A DNA stretch of 64,000 nt from Amycolatopsis sp. NBC_01488 (GCF_036227105.1 NZ_CP109434.1:7350501-7414500); one strand, 5' to 3'. Shown: positions 16,460-26,054, counted from the first letter of the stretch. Translations and numbers: made by a program. The notes: generated by a model not told the origin, from the sequence alone.

Positions 16460-17192
16460 TCAGAGGACGCGGGCGAGGAAGTCACGCAGCCGCGGGGTTT
16501 CCGGGTCGTCGAGGGTGGCGCGGGCCGGGCCGGACTCGGCGACGCGGCCGTCGTCCATGAACACCACGCGGTCGGCCACTTCGCGGGCGAAGCCCGATTT
16601 CGTGGGTGACGGCGAGCATCGTCATGCCCGACCCGGCCAGCGAGCGCATCACGTCGAGGACGTCCTTCACGAGTTCGGGGTCGAGCGCGGAGGTCGCCTC
16701 GTCGAAGAGCATCACTTCGGGCTCCATCGCGAGCGCGCGGGCGATCGCGACGCGCTGCTGCTGCCCGCCCGAGAGCCGGCCGGGCCGCTGGTGGGCCAGG
16801 TGCGCCAGGCCGAGCCGCTCCAGCTGGGTCATCGCCGCGGCGTCGGCGGCGTCCCGGCCGAGGCGCCGGACGTGCCGCAGCGCGGCGGTGACGTTCCGGA
16901 GCACGCTCAGGTGCGGGAAGAGGTTGAAGTGCTGGAACACCATGCCGACGCGCGCGCGGAGGGCGTCGACGTCCACGCCGGGGCCGGTGATCGCCGTGCC
17001 GGCGACGTGGATCTCCCCGGACGTCGGCTCCTCCAGCAGGTTCAGGCACTTGAGCAACGTCGACTTGCCGGAGCCGGACCGCCCGATCACGCAGACGGTT
17101 TCCCCGGCGGCGACGTCGAGGTCGACGTCGCGGAGCACTTCCACGGACCCATAACGCTTGTGCAGGCCGCGCACGGACACCGCGGGCATCAC
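16460..17192 (-). pseudogene. Amino-acid ABC transporter ATPase (GlnQ type) with a frameshift near the 3' end
   Basis: Up to residue about 200 this is a normal polar-amino-acid transporter ATPase: Walker A GRSGSGKSTL, signature LSGGQQQRVAIARAL, Walker B VMLFDEATSALD and the switch His in LAVTHEIG. There one extra G (in the run at 16593-16595) changes the frame. Removing it restores the family's usual end: FAREVADRVVFMDDGRVAES and then LRDFLARVL, with a stop at 16462-16460. As written, the protein ends in about 35 aberrant Arg/Pro-rich residues, stopping at 16482. All catalytic motifs precede the lesion, so partial function or a sequencing error is possible. Confidence 0.8.
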
Positions 17193-17935
17193 ACGGCCGC
17201 CTTCGCCGGGACGGCGACCGGCGCCGGCGCCGCGGTGAAGCGGCGTCCTTCGCGCATCCGCCGGTCGAGCCGGTTCACCGCGTACGTGAGGGGAATCGTC
17301 AGCAGCAGGTAGCAGAGCCCCGCGGCGACCAGCGCCGACGAGTTGTACGTCGCCGCCTGCCGTTCCTGGGCGATGAAGTACAGCTCCCGCTGGCCGAAGC
17401 CGAGTCCGAGCAGGTACACCAGGGCGCTCTCCTTGACGTCGATGATGAACTGGCCGGCCAGTGCGGGCAGGACGTTGCGCACGCCCTGCGGGACGACGAC
17501 CACGCGCATGGCCGTGAGGTAGGGCATGCCGAGGCTGCGTGCCGCGTGCAGCTGCCCGGCCGGGACGGCCTGGATGCCGGAGCGGAAGATCTCGGCCGAA
17601 TAGGCCGCGGAGATCAGCGCGATGGCGAGCACGGCGTAGCCGAGCGGTTCGCGGCCGAACGGCCGCAGCCCGGCGGCCGGCAGGCCGACGCCCACCAGGC
17701 TGACGGTGACGATCGCGGGCAGCCCGCGGAAGACGTCGACGTAGATCCGGGCGGGCAGCCGGACCAGCCGCCGCCGGGACAGCAGCACCATCGCCAGCAG
17801 CACGCCGGCGACGACGCCGAAGACGATCGCCAGCGCGGCGATCAGCAGGGTGTTGCGCAGCCCTTCGGTCAGCAGGGCGGGCAGCACGTCCAGGATCTCG
17901 CGGAGATCGAAGAAGGTGCGCAGGAAGTCGTGCAT
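17189..17935 (-). CDS. Amino-acid ABC transporter permease
   Basis: The 248-residue integral membrane protein of the HisM/GltK family has about five helices (first TLLIAALAIVFGVVAGVLL) and the permease-ATPase coupling loop SAEIFRSGIQAVPAGQ to AARSLGM, a hallmark of this family. It starts the operon and overlaps the ATPase gene by four bases (ATGA). Only one permease gene is present, so it presumably acts as a homodimer. The operon is divergent from an ArsR-type regulator gene. Confidence 0.92.
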   Translation of the reverse strand: MHDFLRTFFDLREILDVLPALLTEGLRNTLLIAALAIVFGVVAGVLLAMVLLSRRRLVRLPARIYVDVFRGLPAIVTVSLVGVGLPAAGLRPFGREPLGYAVLAIALISAAYSAEIFRSGIQAVPAGQLHAARSLGMPYLTAMRVVVVPQGVRNVLPALAGQFIIDVKESALVYLLGLGFGQRELYFIAQERQAATYNSSALVAAGLCYLLLTIPLTYAVNRLDRRMREGRRFTAAPAPVAVPAKAAV

Positions 17936-17999
17936 GGCCTGGCCTCTCGTGTCGCGTTCCGGGAAGGCTAGGTCCGTTTCGCCGCCGTGCCGCCGACGT

Positions 18000-18017
18000 T
18001 TACCGCGACCGCGGTAA
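18000..18017. promoter_or_regulatory. Perfect palindrome, probable operator
   Basis: TTACCGC-GACC-GCGGTAA is a perfect 7+4+7 palindrome, 22 bases upstream of the ArsR-type regulator start and 65 bases upstream of the permease start on the other strand. It is the most symmetric element between the divergent genes. Its size suits an ArsR-family dimer. I infer autoregulation and control of the transporter operon. Confidence 0.65.
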
Positions 18018-18039
18018 GGATGGGCCGTACGCTGGGCGC

Positions 18040-19116
18040 ATGTCCGTGGTGCTGACCGTCCAGGGTGCGCGGGCGGCCGACCTCGTCGCCGGGGTGTCGC
18101 CGGTGGCCGAGCTGCTCGCGTGCCTGCACTCGATCGCCGAGCCCGAGCACCACTTCGAGGTGCGGCCGTGGCTCACCCGCGTCCGCGCGGACACCTCCGC
18201 CGCCCTGCACGGCCGGCTGAAGACCTACGCGCCGCTGTGGGCGCGCCGCCGCTGCCGGCTGCTGCTGCCGTTCGAACTGCCGCTCGGGCAGACCTTCGAG
18301 GAGGAACTGCGCCGGATCGAGGCGCTGCCCCTGGACCGCTTCGCTGCGACGGCGGCCGAGGCGATCCACGGCGGCCTGGCCGAAATCGGCGACCTGCTGG
18401 GCGACGCGGCGGCGCGGGACGCCTACGTCGTCTCGTGCGAGCGGCGGTCGTTCGGCCGCGGCGAACTGGCCCGGCACCTCGTGTCCGATCCGGAAGCGTT
18501 CCGCGCCGACCTGCTGGACGTCCTGCGCGCCTGCGCCGAGGAGTTCTTCGCCGACGAGTGGGCGCGGGTTTCCCACCGCCTCGAAAGCGAATGCGCGACC
18601 GTGCGGGCGCGGCTCAGCGCACTGCCGGTGGCCGAGGCGCTGGCGTCGCTGAGCACGAACGCGGCGGTCCGGCACGACCCGGCGTCCGTGGTGTTCGACA
18701 AACTGCAGTCCCTGCACGCCGACCTGCGCGGCCGCCGCTGCCTGCTGGTGCCGTCGGTGCACGCGCGGCCGCACCTGATCGTCAAGGTCGACCCGGAGTT
18801 CCCGGTGGTCGTGCACTTCCCGGTCGAGGGCGACGGCGCCCGCGACACGCTCGCCCAGGTCCGCCTGCGGCTGGCGATCCTCGCCGACCCGGCCCGGCTG
18901 TCGCTGTGCCGCCACCTGGTGAACGAGCCGATCACGACGTCCGACCTGGCGGCGCGGACGGGGATGACGGTCCCGCAGGTCTCCCGCCACCTGGGCCGGC
19001 TGCGCGAAGCGGGCCTGCTCGTGTCCCGCCGCGACGGCCGGATGATCCAGCATCGCCTGGACCTGCAGCGGCTGATGCAGCTCGGCGTGGACGTGCTGAC
19101 CACGATCATGCGGTGA
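18040..19116 (+). CDS. ArsR-type winged-helix regulator with long N-terminal domain (DUF5937-like)
   Basis: The protein has 358 residues. The C-terminal 85 are a winged helix of ArsR type (LRLAILADPARLSLCRHL, then TTSDLAARTGMTVPQVSRHL and a wing). The N-terminal 250 residues are helical and resemble DUF5937, which in actinobacteria precedes ArsR helix-turn-helix domains. It may be a ligand-sensing or dimerisation domain. The gene is divergent from the amino-acid transporter/hydrolase operon with a palindrome between them, so it is probably its regulator. The ligand is not predictable. Confidence 0.8.
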   Translation: MSVVLTVQGARAADLVAGVSPVAELLACLHSIAEPEHHFEVRPWLTRVRADTSAALHGRLKTYAPLWARRRCRLLLPFELPLGQTFEEELRRIEALPLDRFAATAAEAIHGGLAEIGDLLGDAAARDAYVVSCERRSFGRGELARHLVSDPEAFRADLLDVLRACAEEFFADEWARVSHRLESECATVRARLSALPVAEALASLSTNAAVRHDPASVVFDKLQSLHADLRGRRCLLVPSVHARPHLIVKVDPEFPVVVHFPVEGDGARDTLAQVRLRLAILADPARLSLCRHLVNEPITTSDLAARTGMTVPQVSRHLGRLREAGLLVSRRDGRMIQHRLDLQRLMQLGVDVLTTIMR

Positions 19117-19122
19117 CGGCGG

Positions 19123-19767
19123 TCAGCTCCGCCCCAGGCCCGCGTCCCGCGCCCGGATGATCGCCGCCGCGCGGTCGGCGACCTGGAGCTTGGTCAAGAT
19201 CGCCGACACGTTGTTCGCCACCGTTTTCGCGGCCAGGCCCAGGCGGCGCCCGATCGCGCCGTTCGGCAGGCCCGCGGCGAGCAGGTCCAGGATCTCGCGC
19301 TCGCGGCGGGTCAGCTCCGGGAACGGCTCGCCGGTGGCGGGCGGCGCGGTGAGGAAACTCAGGACCTGTTGCGCCACCGCGGGTCCGAAGATCGCCTCGC
19401 CCGCCGCCACGGCCCGGATCGCCCGGGCGATCTCGTCCTGCTCGGCGCCCTTGACCAGGTAGCCGCGGGCGCCGGCGCGCATCGCCGCGAACACCGAGTC
19501 GTCGTCGGAAAACATCGTGAGCACGAGGACGGCGACGCCCGGGACCGCGCGGGCGATCTCCTTCGTGGCGGCGATGCCGTCGAGGCCGGGCATCCGCAGA
19601 TCCAGCACCGCGACGTCCGGCCGGGTCGTGACCACTTCGCGGACCGCCGCGTGCCCGTCCGCGGCGATCCCCGCGACGGTGAAGCCGGGCAGCGAGTTCA
19701 GCAGCGCCGCCAGGCCTTCGCGGACGATCGGGTGGTCGTCGGCGATGACGACGCGGATGGCGGTCAT
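19123..19767 (-). CDS. NarL/FixJ-type response regulator
   Basis: The 214-residue protein has a receiver domain with acidic pocket IADDHP, phospho-acceptor Asp in VAVLDLRMPG (about 56) and Lys in GYLVKG (about 106), followed by a LuxR-type helix-turn-helix (TRREREILDLLAAGLPNGAI, then KTVANNVSAILTKL). Its start overlaps the kinase stop (ATGA), so the two proteins form a pair. Targets are unknown; the two divergent membrane-protein genes at 21877 are the nearest candidates. Confidence 0.93.
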   Translation of the reverse strand: MTAIRVVIADDHPIVREGLAALLNSLPGFTVAGIAADGHAAVREVVTTRPDVAVLDLRMPGLDGIAATKEIARAVPGVAVLVLTMFSDDDSVFAAMRAGARGYLVKGAEQDEIARAIRAVAAGEAIFGPAVAQQVLSFLTAPPATGEPFPELTRREREILDLLAAGLPNGAIGRRLGLAAKTVANNVSAILTKLQVADRAAAIIRARDAGLGRS

Positions 19768-21728
19768 GGCGCCCCCAGCGGGAACGAGACCCGGACGCGG
19801 CCGCCCTCGGCAGACGGGCCGGCCTCGAACCCGCCGCCGAGCTCGGCGGCGCGCTCGCGCATGGCGTGCAGGCCGACGCCGGGCCGCCACGGGCCGTCCG
19901 GCGAACCGTCGTCGGCGATCTCCAGGTCCAGTTCCCGCCCACAACGCAGCCGCAGCACCGCGGTCGACGCGGTGGAGTGCCGGACGACGTTGGTCAGCGC
20001 CTCGGTCGCGACGCGGTAGGCCGCGACCTCGACGGCGGCGGGCAGCACCGGGACCTCGCCGGGGACGTCGAGGCGGACGAGCAGCGCGCCGCCGTCGGCC
20101 CGCCGCACCAGGTGCTCGACGCGCTGGCGCAGCGCGCCGACCAGGCCGAGGTCGTCGAGCGCGGGCGGGCGCAGGTCCTCGACGAGCCGCCGGATGTCCG
20201 CGACGGCCGTGCGGATCTCCCCGCGGAGCGCGCCGAGCAATTCACGGGCGCGCTCGGGGTCGGTGGCGAGCAGGTTGGTGGCGGCGTCGGCGATGAGCGC
20301 GACGCCGGTGAGCGCGGGGCCGAGGCCGTCGTGGAGGTCGCGGCGCAGCCGGCGGCGTTCCTCCTCCCGGGCGGCGATGATCCGCTCCCGCGACGCCTGC
20401 AGCTGGTCCGAGAGCAGGGTGGCGTGGACGGCGACGGCCAGCGGCGCAGCGACGAGCGCCAGCACGGCGTGGTCGGCGGCACCGAGGCCGCCCTCCCCCG
20501 AGCGCGCGCCGATGCGCAGCTCGCCGACCGCCGCGCCGTCGTACTCCAGCGGCACGACCGTCACTTCGTCCGGCACTTCGCCGTCCTCGGCGAGGACGTC
20601 CCCGGTCGTCGCGACCGCGGCGTACGGGACGCGCAACGCGGCCCGGATCGCCGTCACGACGCCGGCCAGGCCGGATCCGGCGAGCTGCTCGCCGACCCGG
20701 GAGACGACGCGAGCCGGGTCGCCGCGGTCGCCGTAGAGCGCGCGGCCGACCGCGCGCTGCAGCCGCGGGAGAACGGGCGCGACCAGCAGGGCCACCACGA
20801 TCGTGGCGACCGCGGACCGGCCGAGCTGCGCGGAGACGAACCGGTCCAGCAGGGTGACCAGCACGCCGTACGCCAGCACGACGCCGGCCGACAGCAGCAC
20901 CCACGCGAGCACGCGCGCCACGACCAGGCGGATGTCGAGCAGGCGGTGCCGCACGATCGCGATGGTCACCGCGACCGGGATGAGCGGGATGGCGAACAGC
21001 ACCATCACCGGCGTCCCCGCCACGAACGACCACGGCACGACGAACCCGGCCGCGGTGACGGTCGCCAGCAGCAGCCACAGCAGCTGTTGCCGCAGGACGT
21101 CGTCACCGCGCCGGTACCGCACCATCAGCGCCGCGACCGCCAGCACCAGGGCGGCGACCGTCCGCGCCTCCGAGATCGTCCACAGTGGACTCAGTGAGTC
21201 GTGGCCCGCCAGCGTCAGGTACCCCGGCGGCACGCCGGGGACGGGCGGCTCGGGGCTGGTCCCGAGTTCGAGGACGAACAGCGGTGCAGTCGCGACCAGG
21301 GCGAGCACGGCCGGGCGCCAGCGGCGGCTCGGCAGCTTGCCGTCGGGAAAGAGCACCAGCGCCAGCGGCAGGAACAGCCCGATCGACCACGGCCACGACC
21401 AGGCGAACACCGTCGCGGCCAGCCGCTGGAGCCCGAGCGGGGCGCCGCCGTCGTGCAGGACCTGCAGGAGCGGGACGGCCGTCGCCGTCGTGGCGTGCCC
21501 GAGCCCGTCCGCGAGAAAGAGCCACCCGATCGGGGAGCGCCGGCGGTGCCACCCGATGACCGCCCCGCAGGCCGCGAAGGCGACCCCCATGACCGAGTTC
21601 GTCACGACGAAGGCATCGAGGGCCTGCTGCCACGACCACCCGACGGCGATCGTGAGCGCGACGGCGACGCAGGCCTCGGTCACGGCGAGCGCGCCGAGGC
21701 CGGCGGCGAGCACCCGGCCGGTCGTCAT
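19764..21728 (-). CDS. NarL-type sensor histidine kinase
   Basis: The 654-residue protein begins with about eight or nine membrane helices, followed by a GAF-like region (PLEYDGAAVGELRIG), a HisKA_3 helix with the phospho-acceptor His in RRDLHDGLGPAL, and an ATPase domain (EALTNVVRH, IADDGSPDGP, GVGLHAMRERAAELGG). The multi-helix membrane domain instead of an extracellular sensor suggests it senses a membrane state or hydrophobic ligand. Its partner is the overlapping response regulator gene. Confidence 0.92.
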   Translation of the reverse strand: MTTGRVLAAGLGALAVTEACVAVALTIAVGWSWQQALDAFVVTNSVMGVAFAACGAVIGWHRRRSPIGWLFLADGLGHATTATAVPLLQVLHDGGAPLGLQRLAATVFAWSWPWSIGLFLPLALVLFPDGKLPSRRWRPAVLALVATAPLFVLELGTSPEPPVPGVPPGYLTLAGHDSLSPLWTISEARTVAALVLAVAALMVRYRRGDDVLRQQLLWLLLATVTAAGFVVPWSFVAGTPVMVLFAIPLIPVAVTIAIVRHRLLDIRLVVARVLAWVLLSAGVVLAYGVLVTLLDRFVSAQLGRSAVATIVVALLVAPVLPRLQRAVGRALYGDRGDPARVVSRVGEQLAGSGLAGVVTAIRAALRVPYAAVATTGDVLAEDGEVPDEVTVVPLEYDGAAVGELRIGARSGEGGLGAADHAVLALVAAPLAVAVHATLLSDQLQASRERIIAAREEERRRLRRDLHDGLGPALTGVALIADAATNLLATDPERARELLGALRGEIRTAVADIRRLVEDLRPPALDDLGLVGALRQRVEHLVRRADGGALLVRLDVPGEVPVLPAAVEVAAYRVATEALTNVVRHSTASTAVLRLRCGRELDLEIADDGSPDGPWRPGVGLHAMRERAAELGGGFEAGPSAEGGRVRVSFPLGAP

Positions 21729-21876
21729 GCGCCTCAGTGTCCGCCTTCGCGGTCCCGCTGTCCCGGGACCACGTTCCCGGATCGGCCGGGCGTTTTCCCG
21801 GGTCCGCGCGGAACGCGGGCTCATGCCGCGGGACCGTGCGGGCCCGCACGGTGGACGGGACCTCAGGAGGTTCGAA

Positions 21877-22227
21877 ATGTCGCGATCAACGCGTGCCGGG
21901 CTGCTGGTGCTCGGCTTCCTGTCCGTGGTGGACCTGTTCGTCCCGCTGCTCACCGACGGCGACCACCCGCCGATGGCGGTCGCCGTGGCCGCCGCGCTGC
22001 TCGGCGCGGTCAGCCTGGTCCTGGTCGTCGCGGCGTGGCGAGGCGCGCGCCGTGCGGTGCCCGGGCTGCTCGTGCTGCGGGCGCTGTCCGCGCTGAGCGC
22101 GGCACCGGCGGCCGTGACGCCCGGCGTGCCCGGCCCGGTGGTCGTCCTGGCGGGCGCCGGGGTGCTGGCGACGATCGCCGGTGCCGTGCTGGTGCTCGTC
22201 CCGCGAAGCACGGCGGGTGCGCGATGA
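21877..22227 (+). CDS. Small membrane protein, four helices
   Basis: The 116-residue protein is preceded by CAGGAGG. It consists of four predicted transmembrane helices with short loops (VVDLFVPLLTDG between helices 1 and 2). I do not recognise the family. It overlaps the next gene by ATGA and is divergent from the two-component system, which may regulate it. Confidence 0.75.
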   Translation: MSRSTRAGLLVLGFLSVVDLFVPLLTDGDHPPMAVAVAAALLGAVSLVLVVAAWRGARRAVPGLLVLRALSALSAAPAAVTPGVPGPVVVLAGAGVLATIAGAVLVLVPRSTAGAR

Positions 22228-22910
22228 GCCGCCCGGAGCGGTGGCTCGCCGCGGCGCTGCTGCCCCTCGGCCCGGCCGCGATCGCGGTGCTCCGGCTGGT
22301 GCTGCCGTACGACACGACCGACGACGCCGCGGTCGTCGTCCGCAAGGTGGCCGCGGCCCCGGACACGCAGTCGCTGGTCGTGTGGCTCGGGTTCCTCGGC
22401 GTGCTGACGCTGGTCCCGGCGGTCCTGGCGGCCGGCCGGCTGACCCGGCCCGCGGCACCCCGCACGACGGCCGCGGCGATGCTCCTGCTCGTGCCGGCCT
22501 ACCTGTCGCTCGGCCTGCTCGTGGCCGGGGACGCCGGAGTGCTGTTCGGCGTCAAGGAACACTTGCCCGAACCCGTGGTGGCGCGGCTGTTCGAGGCCGT
22601 CCACCCCACGACGGTGGTGGCCGGTGTCGTGTTCGTCGTCGGGCACGTCGCCGGAACGGTGCTGCTCGGGGTGGCGCTGTGGATTTCGGGCGCGGTTCCG
22701 CGGTGGGCCGCCGTCTTGACGGCCCTGGCGCAACCCCTGCACTTCGTGGCGGCGGTCGTGCTGGCCAGCCACCCGCTCGACTTCGCGGCGTGGGGTTGCA
22801 ATGCGGTCGGGTTCGCCGCGGTCGCCGTCGCACTCCTGCGGTTGCCGCGGAACACTTCGGTGGACACCGGTTCGCAGCGGCCGGCGATCGCCGGATCTTC
22901 GTCAACGTGA
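22224..22910 (+). CDS. Integral membrane protein, about six helices
   Basis: The 228-residue protein has hydrophobic segments at the N-terminus (WLAAALLPLGPAAIAVLRLV), then LVVWLGFLGVLTLVPAVLAA, LLLVPAYLSLGLLVAG, VVFVVGHVAGTVLLGVALWI and two more. The pattern resembles actinobacterial DUF4386-like proteins but no signature is decisive. It is translationally coupled to the preceding small membrane protein, so the two may form a complex. Confidence 0.75.
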   Translation: MSRPERWLAAALLPLGPAAIAVLRLVLPYDTTDDAAVVVRKVAAAPDTQSLVVWLGFLGVLTLVPAVLAAGRLTRPAAPRTTAAAMLLLVPAYLSLGLLVAGDAGVLFGVKEHLPEPVVARLFEAVHPTTVVAGVVFVVGHVAGTVLLGVALWISGAVPRWAAVLTALAQPLHFVAAVVLASHPLDFAAWGCNAVGFAAVAVALLRLPRNTSVDTGSQRPAIAGSSST

Positions 22911-22982
22911 GCCGGCGCGGGCGTGGAGGTGCCCGAGCGCGTCGAGCACGATGGTCCGACTGTGCCAGTCCAGCCAGGGAAG

Positions 22983-23282
22983 TCAGCTGAGCGGATAGTG
23001 GATCATCTCCACCCCGCCGGTGGCGTAGTTCGGCACATCCGCGGCCACCGCCTTGCCCGCTGCGGACCCCAGCGCGGCGGCCATGGCTTCGGCCGACTCG
23101 AAATCGGCGTGGAAGACGGCGAAGTACTTGCGTTCCCCGGCGAGCGAGGCCACGTCGAAGGAGTACTGCGACTGCAGGAGACCGGGCAGCTTCGCCGCCA
23201 GCGGCAGGTGGGTGCTGACGTAGTAGTCCCGGAAGTGGGCTTCGTCGGCGGGCGGCGGGTAGAGCACGGTGAGCCGGTGCAT
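22983..23282 (-). CDS. EthD-family protein
   Basis: The 99-residue protein is preceded by AAAGGAA. It shows the EthD pattern: HRLTVLYPPPADEAHFRDYY, a conserved THLPLAAKLPGL segment, and YFAVFHADFESAEAM before the C-terminal SAAGKAVAADVPNYATG. These ferredoxin-like dimers (EthD in ether degradation, TIGR02118) are of unclear mechanism. It is monocistronic as far as can be seen. Confidence 0.85.
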   Translation of the reverse strand: MHRLTVLYPPPADEAHFRDYYVSTHLPLAAKLPGLLQSQYSFDVASLAGERKYFAVFHADFESAEAMAAALGSAAGKAVAADVPNYATGGVEMIHYPLS

Positions 23283-23489
23283 CGGGTTCCTTTCGGCGGC
23301 GGGCGCTCCCAGCGTGACACACCTCTTGCCCTGCTGGGCCACCGGCGACCGCCCCGCCGATCCGGTGAAGTCGCGTGACCTTCGTCGGTGGCGGTTTCGC
23401 GTCCGGTCAGGACCGGCGGGGCCGTTGACGTCGTCGCCGGGCCTGCCGTCACGGCGTCCGCAGGGCCAACGAGACGACCGGAACGACCG

Positions 23490-26054
23490 CTACAGCAGGT
23501 TCAGCTCGCGGGCCCGCGCCACGGCCTCGGTGCGGTTGCGGGCCTGCAGGCGGCCGAAGATCTGGTTGAGGTGCCACTTCGTCGTGCCGACGGTGATGAA
23601 CAGCTTGTCCGCGACCTGCTGGTTGGACATCCCGGTGGCGATCAGCCCGAGGATCCGCCGCTGGGTCTCCGTCAGCGTCTCCACCACCCCGACACCCTCG
23701 ACGGTCCGCAGCTCCGACCCGCGAGCTGGACCGGCCGGGGCGCCGCGGGAGCGGGAGAGCAGGTCGGTGACGAACTCCGGCGCCGTCGCGCGGACCTCCT
23801 TCACCAACGGCACCAGAGCCGGGCCCTCGTCGAGGAACGTCCGGCGGTAGCCGTCGGGCGCGGCGATTTCCACGGCCCGGGCGAGCAGCTCCCGCGCCGG
23901 CTCGCCGCGGCGCGCCAGCGCGCTCACGACCAGGATGGCCACGAGACTCCCGTCCCGGCCCTCCGCGCGGGCCCGGTCCTCGATCACGCCCAGCACGTCC
24001 AGGGCAGCCGTCGGCGAGCCGCGCGCGATGAGCAGCCGGGCGCGGGTCAGCTGCTCGTAGTCCGAGGACGACGGCTGGTCGCGGGTGATCTCGTCCAGTG
24101 CCTGCTCCGCCGCGGTGGGATTGCCGGACCGCAGGTGCAGTTCCGCGATCGTCGCCACGACGAGCCGGGCCCGCCGGTAGTCCTCGGCGGCGTCCGCCTG
24201 GCGACGCGCGGCCAGCAAGGCCTCGAAGCCCGCGTCCACCCGCCCGGACGCGTGGTGTAGCCGCGCCAGCGTCCGCAGGCCCAGCAAGGTGTAGGACGTC
24301 GTGCCGAGCTGCTCACAGCGGGCGATCCCGTCCACGAGGTGCGTCCGGGCTTCGGCGAGCTCGTCGCGTTCGTAGAGCAGCGTGCCCAGCGGCACCTCGG
24401 CCAGACCGGCCATCGGGGCGCCGCCGTGGGCACGCAGCGCGTCACGGCACAGCAGGATCGCCTCCCGCAGCCGCCCCTGGACGTACAGCAGCGGCGCGAG
24501 GTAGCCGGTGGCTTCGAGCGCGCTCAGCGGGTTCGCGCTCCGCTGCCCCAGCCGGACCGCCTGGCGCAGCACCTCGATCGCGCCGCGCCGGTCACCGGTG
24601 AGCCGCCGCGCCTGCCCGAGCACGCCCAGCGCGGCGGCGCGGAAGAACGACGTGCTGTCGCCGAGCAGGTCGAGGGCGGCGGTCGCGAGCCCGGCGGCGT
24701 CGGCGGGACGGCCGTGCGTCAGGGCCAGGTACGCCTGGAACGTGCGGAGCATCGCGCGGTCGAGCACGGGCGCGTCCGGTCCCATGCCCGCGTCGGCGAT
24801 CGCCGCGTACGCCTCGGCCTCGTCGGCGTGACCCGCGAGGTAGAGCAGCCAGCCCTTGAATCCCGCGAGGTCGGGGTGGGCCCGCACCTCGTCCTCGGGC
24901 AGCCGGTTCAGCCACGACAGCAACGTCGCCAGCTCGCCGCGGCGCACCTGGTCCTCGGCCTGCTCACGCACGGTCGCGACGGCCAGGCCGAGTTCGTGCC
25001 CGGGAACCGCGTGGCGGATCGTCTCGGCGGGCATCCCCTGCGCCGAGAACCACCGCGCCGCCCGCGCGTGACACTCCACCGCGACCTCCGGGGCGAGTTC
25101 GCCGCGCAGGTAGTCGGCGAACAGACCGTGGTAGCGGTGCCACTGCCCGGCGTCGTCGACCGGGGTGAGGAACAGGTTGGCGCGTTCGAGGTCGCGGATC
25201 ACCCGGCCGCTGTCCGAACGGCCGGTGACGGCGTCGCACAACGCCGGCGTCAGCGTCTCGAGCACGCTCGTGCGGAGCAGGAACTCGCGGACTTCGGCGG
25301 GCTGGCGGCCCACGACCTCCTCGGCGAGGTAGTCCAGCACGTACCGATTACCCGGCCGCAGCCGCACCGACGGCGCCGCCGCCGTGCCGTCGCGCAGGCC
25401 GATGCCGAGCAGCTGCAGGGCCGCCGCCCAGCCCTCGGCCCGGCGGTTCAGCTCGCCGACGGTGGCCACGTCGACCTCCCGCCCGGCGACGGCGGTGAGC
25501 AGCCCGGCGGCCTCGTCCGGGGTGAACCGCAGCTGCGTGGCGCCGACCTCGGCCAGCAGCCCCCGCCCACGCCAGCGCGCCAGCGGGAGGTCGGGTTCGG
25601 TGCGGCCGAGCAGCACCAGGTGCACCCCCGGCGGGCAGTGCTCGACGAGGAAGGTCAGGGCGTCCAGGTTCTCCGGCTCGGCGAGCACGTCGACGTCGTC
25701 GAGCACCAGCACGCGTTCGGCGCCGACGAGTTCGTTGACCAGTTCGGTCATCACCGCCGGGGTCGAGGCCGTGCCGGAGTCCAGCAAGGTCCGGCTCGCG
25801 GCGAGCGCGGTGACGAGGTGCTCGAGGAAGCGGCCGGGGACGTCGTCGTCCTCGTCGAGGGTCAGCCAGGCGGCGCGCCCGGCGAAGTCCCGTAGCCAGG
25901 CGCTCACCAGGGTCGTCTTGCCGAACCCGGCGGGCGCGGTGACCAGGGTGACGGGGTGGGCAGGAATGACGTCGAGCAGGCGCAGCAGCCGCGTCCGCAT
26001 GACCGTGCCCGGGCGGTCCGGCGGGATGAGCAGCTTCGTCGCCACCACCTGCAT
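23490..26054 (-). CDS. LuxR-family MalT-like ATP-dependent regulator
   Basis: The 854-residue protein has the MalT/LAL layout: an N-terminal STAND ATPase (Walker A APAGFGKTT about residues 40-48, Walker B VLVLDDVDVL), a winged-helix and sensor region, a long TPR-rich middle (about 350-700), and a C-terminal LuxR helix-turn-helix (TETQRRILGLIATGMSNQQV, then TTKWHLNQIFGRL). Such proteins bind an inducer through the TPR part and activate promoters after ATP binding. It is divergent from the acyl-CoA dehydrogenase/PHA operon, only 60 bases away, and is its likely activator. Confidence 0.92.
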   Translation of the reverse strand: MQVVATKLLIPPDRPGTVMRTRLLRLLDVIPAHPVTLVTAPAGFGKTTLVSAWLRDFAGRAAWLTLDEDDDVPGRFLEHLVTALAASRTLLDSGTASTPAVMTELVNELVGAERVLVLDDVDVLAEPENLDALTFLVEHCPPGVHLVLLGRTEPDLPLARWRGRGLLAEVGATQLRFTPDEAAGLLTAVAGREVDVATVGELNRRAEGWAAALQLLGIGLRDGTAAAPSVRLRPGNRYVLDYLAEEVVGRQPAEVREFLLRTSVLETLTPALCDAVTGRSDSGRVIRDLERANLFLTPVDDAGQWHRYHGLFADYLRGELAPEVAVECHARAARWFSAQGMPAETIRHAVPGHELGLAVATVREQAEDQVRRGELATLLSWLNRLPEDEVRAHPDLAGFKGWLLYLAGHADEAEAYAAIADAGMGPDAPVLDRAMLRTFQAYLALTHGRPADAAGLATAALDLLGDSTSFFRAAALGVLGQARRLTGDRRGAIEVLRQAVRLGQRSANPLSALEATGYLAPLLYVQGRLREAILLCRDALRAHGGAPMAGLAEVPLGTLLYERDELAEARTHLVDGIARCEQLGTTSYTLLGLRTLARLHHASGRVDAGFEALLAARRQADAAEDYRRARLVVATIAELHLRSGNPTAAEQALDEITRDQPSSSDYEQLTRARLLIARGSPTAALDVLGVIEDRARAEGRDGSLVAILVVSALARRGEPARELLARAVEIAAPDGYRRTFLDEGPALVPLVKEVRATAPEFVTDLLSRSRGAPAGPARGSELRTVEGVGVVETLTETQRRILGLIATGMSNQQVADKLFITVGTTKWHLNQIFGRLQARNRTEAVARARELNLL

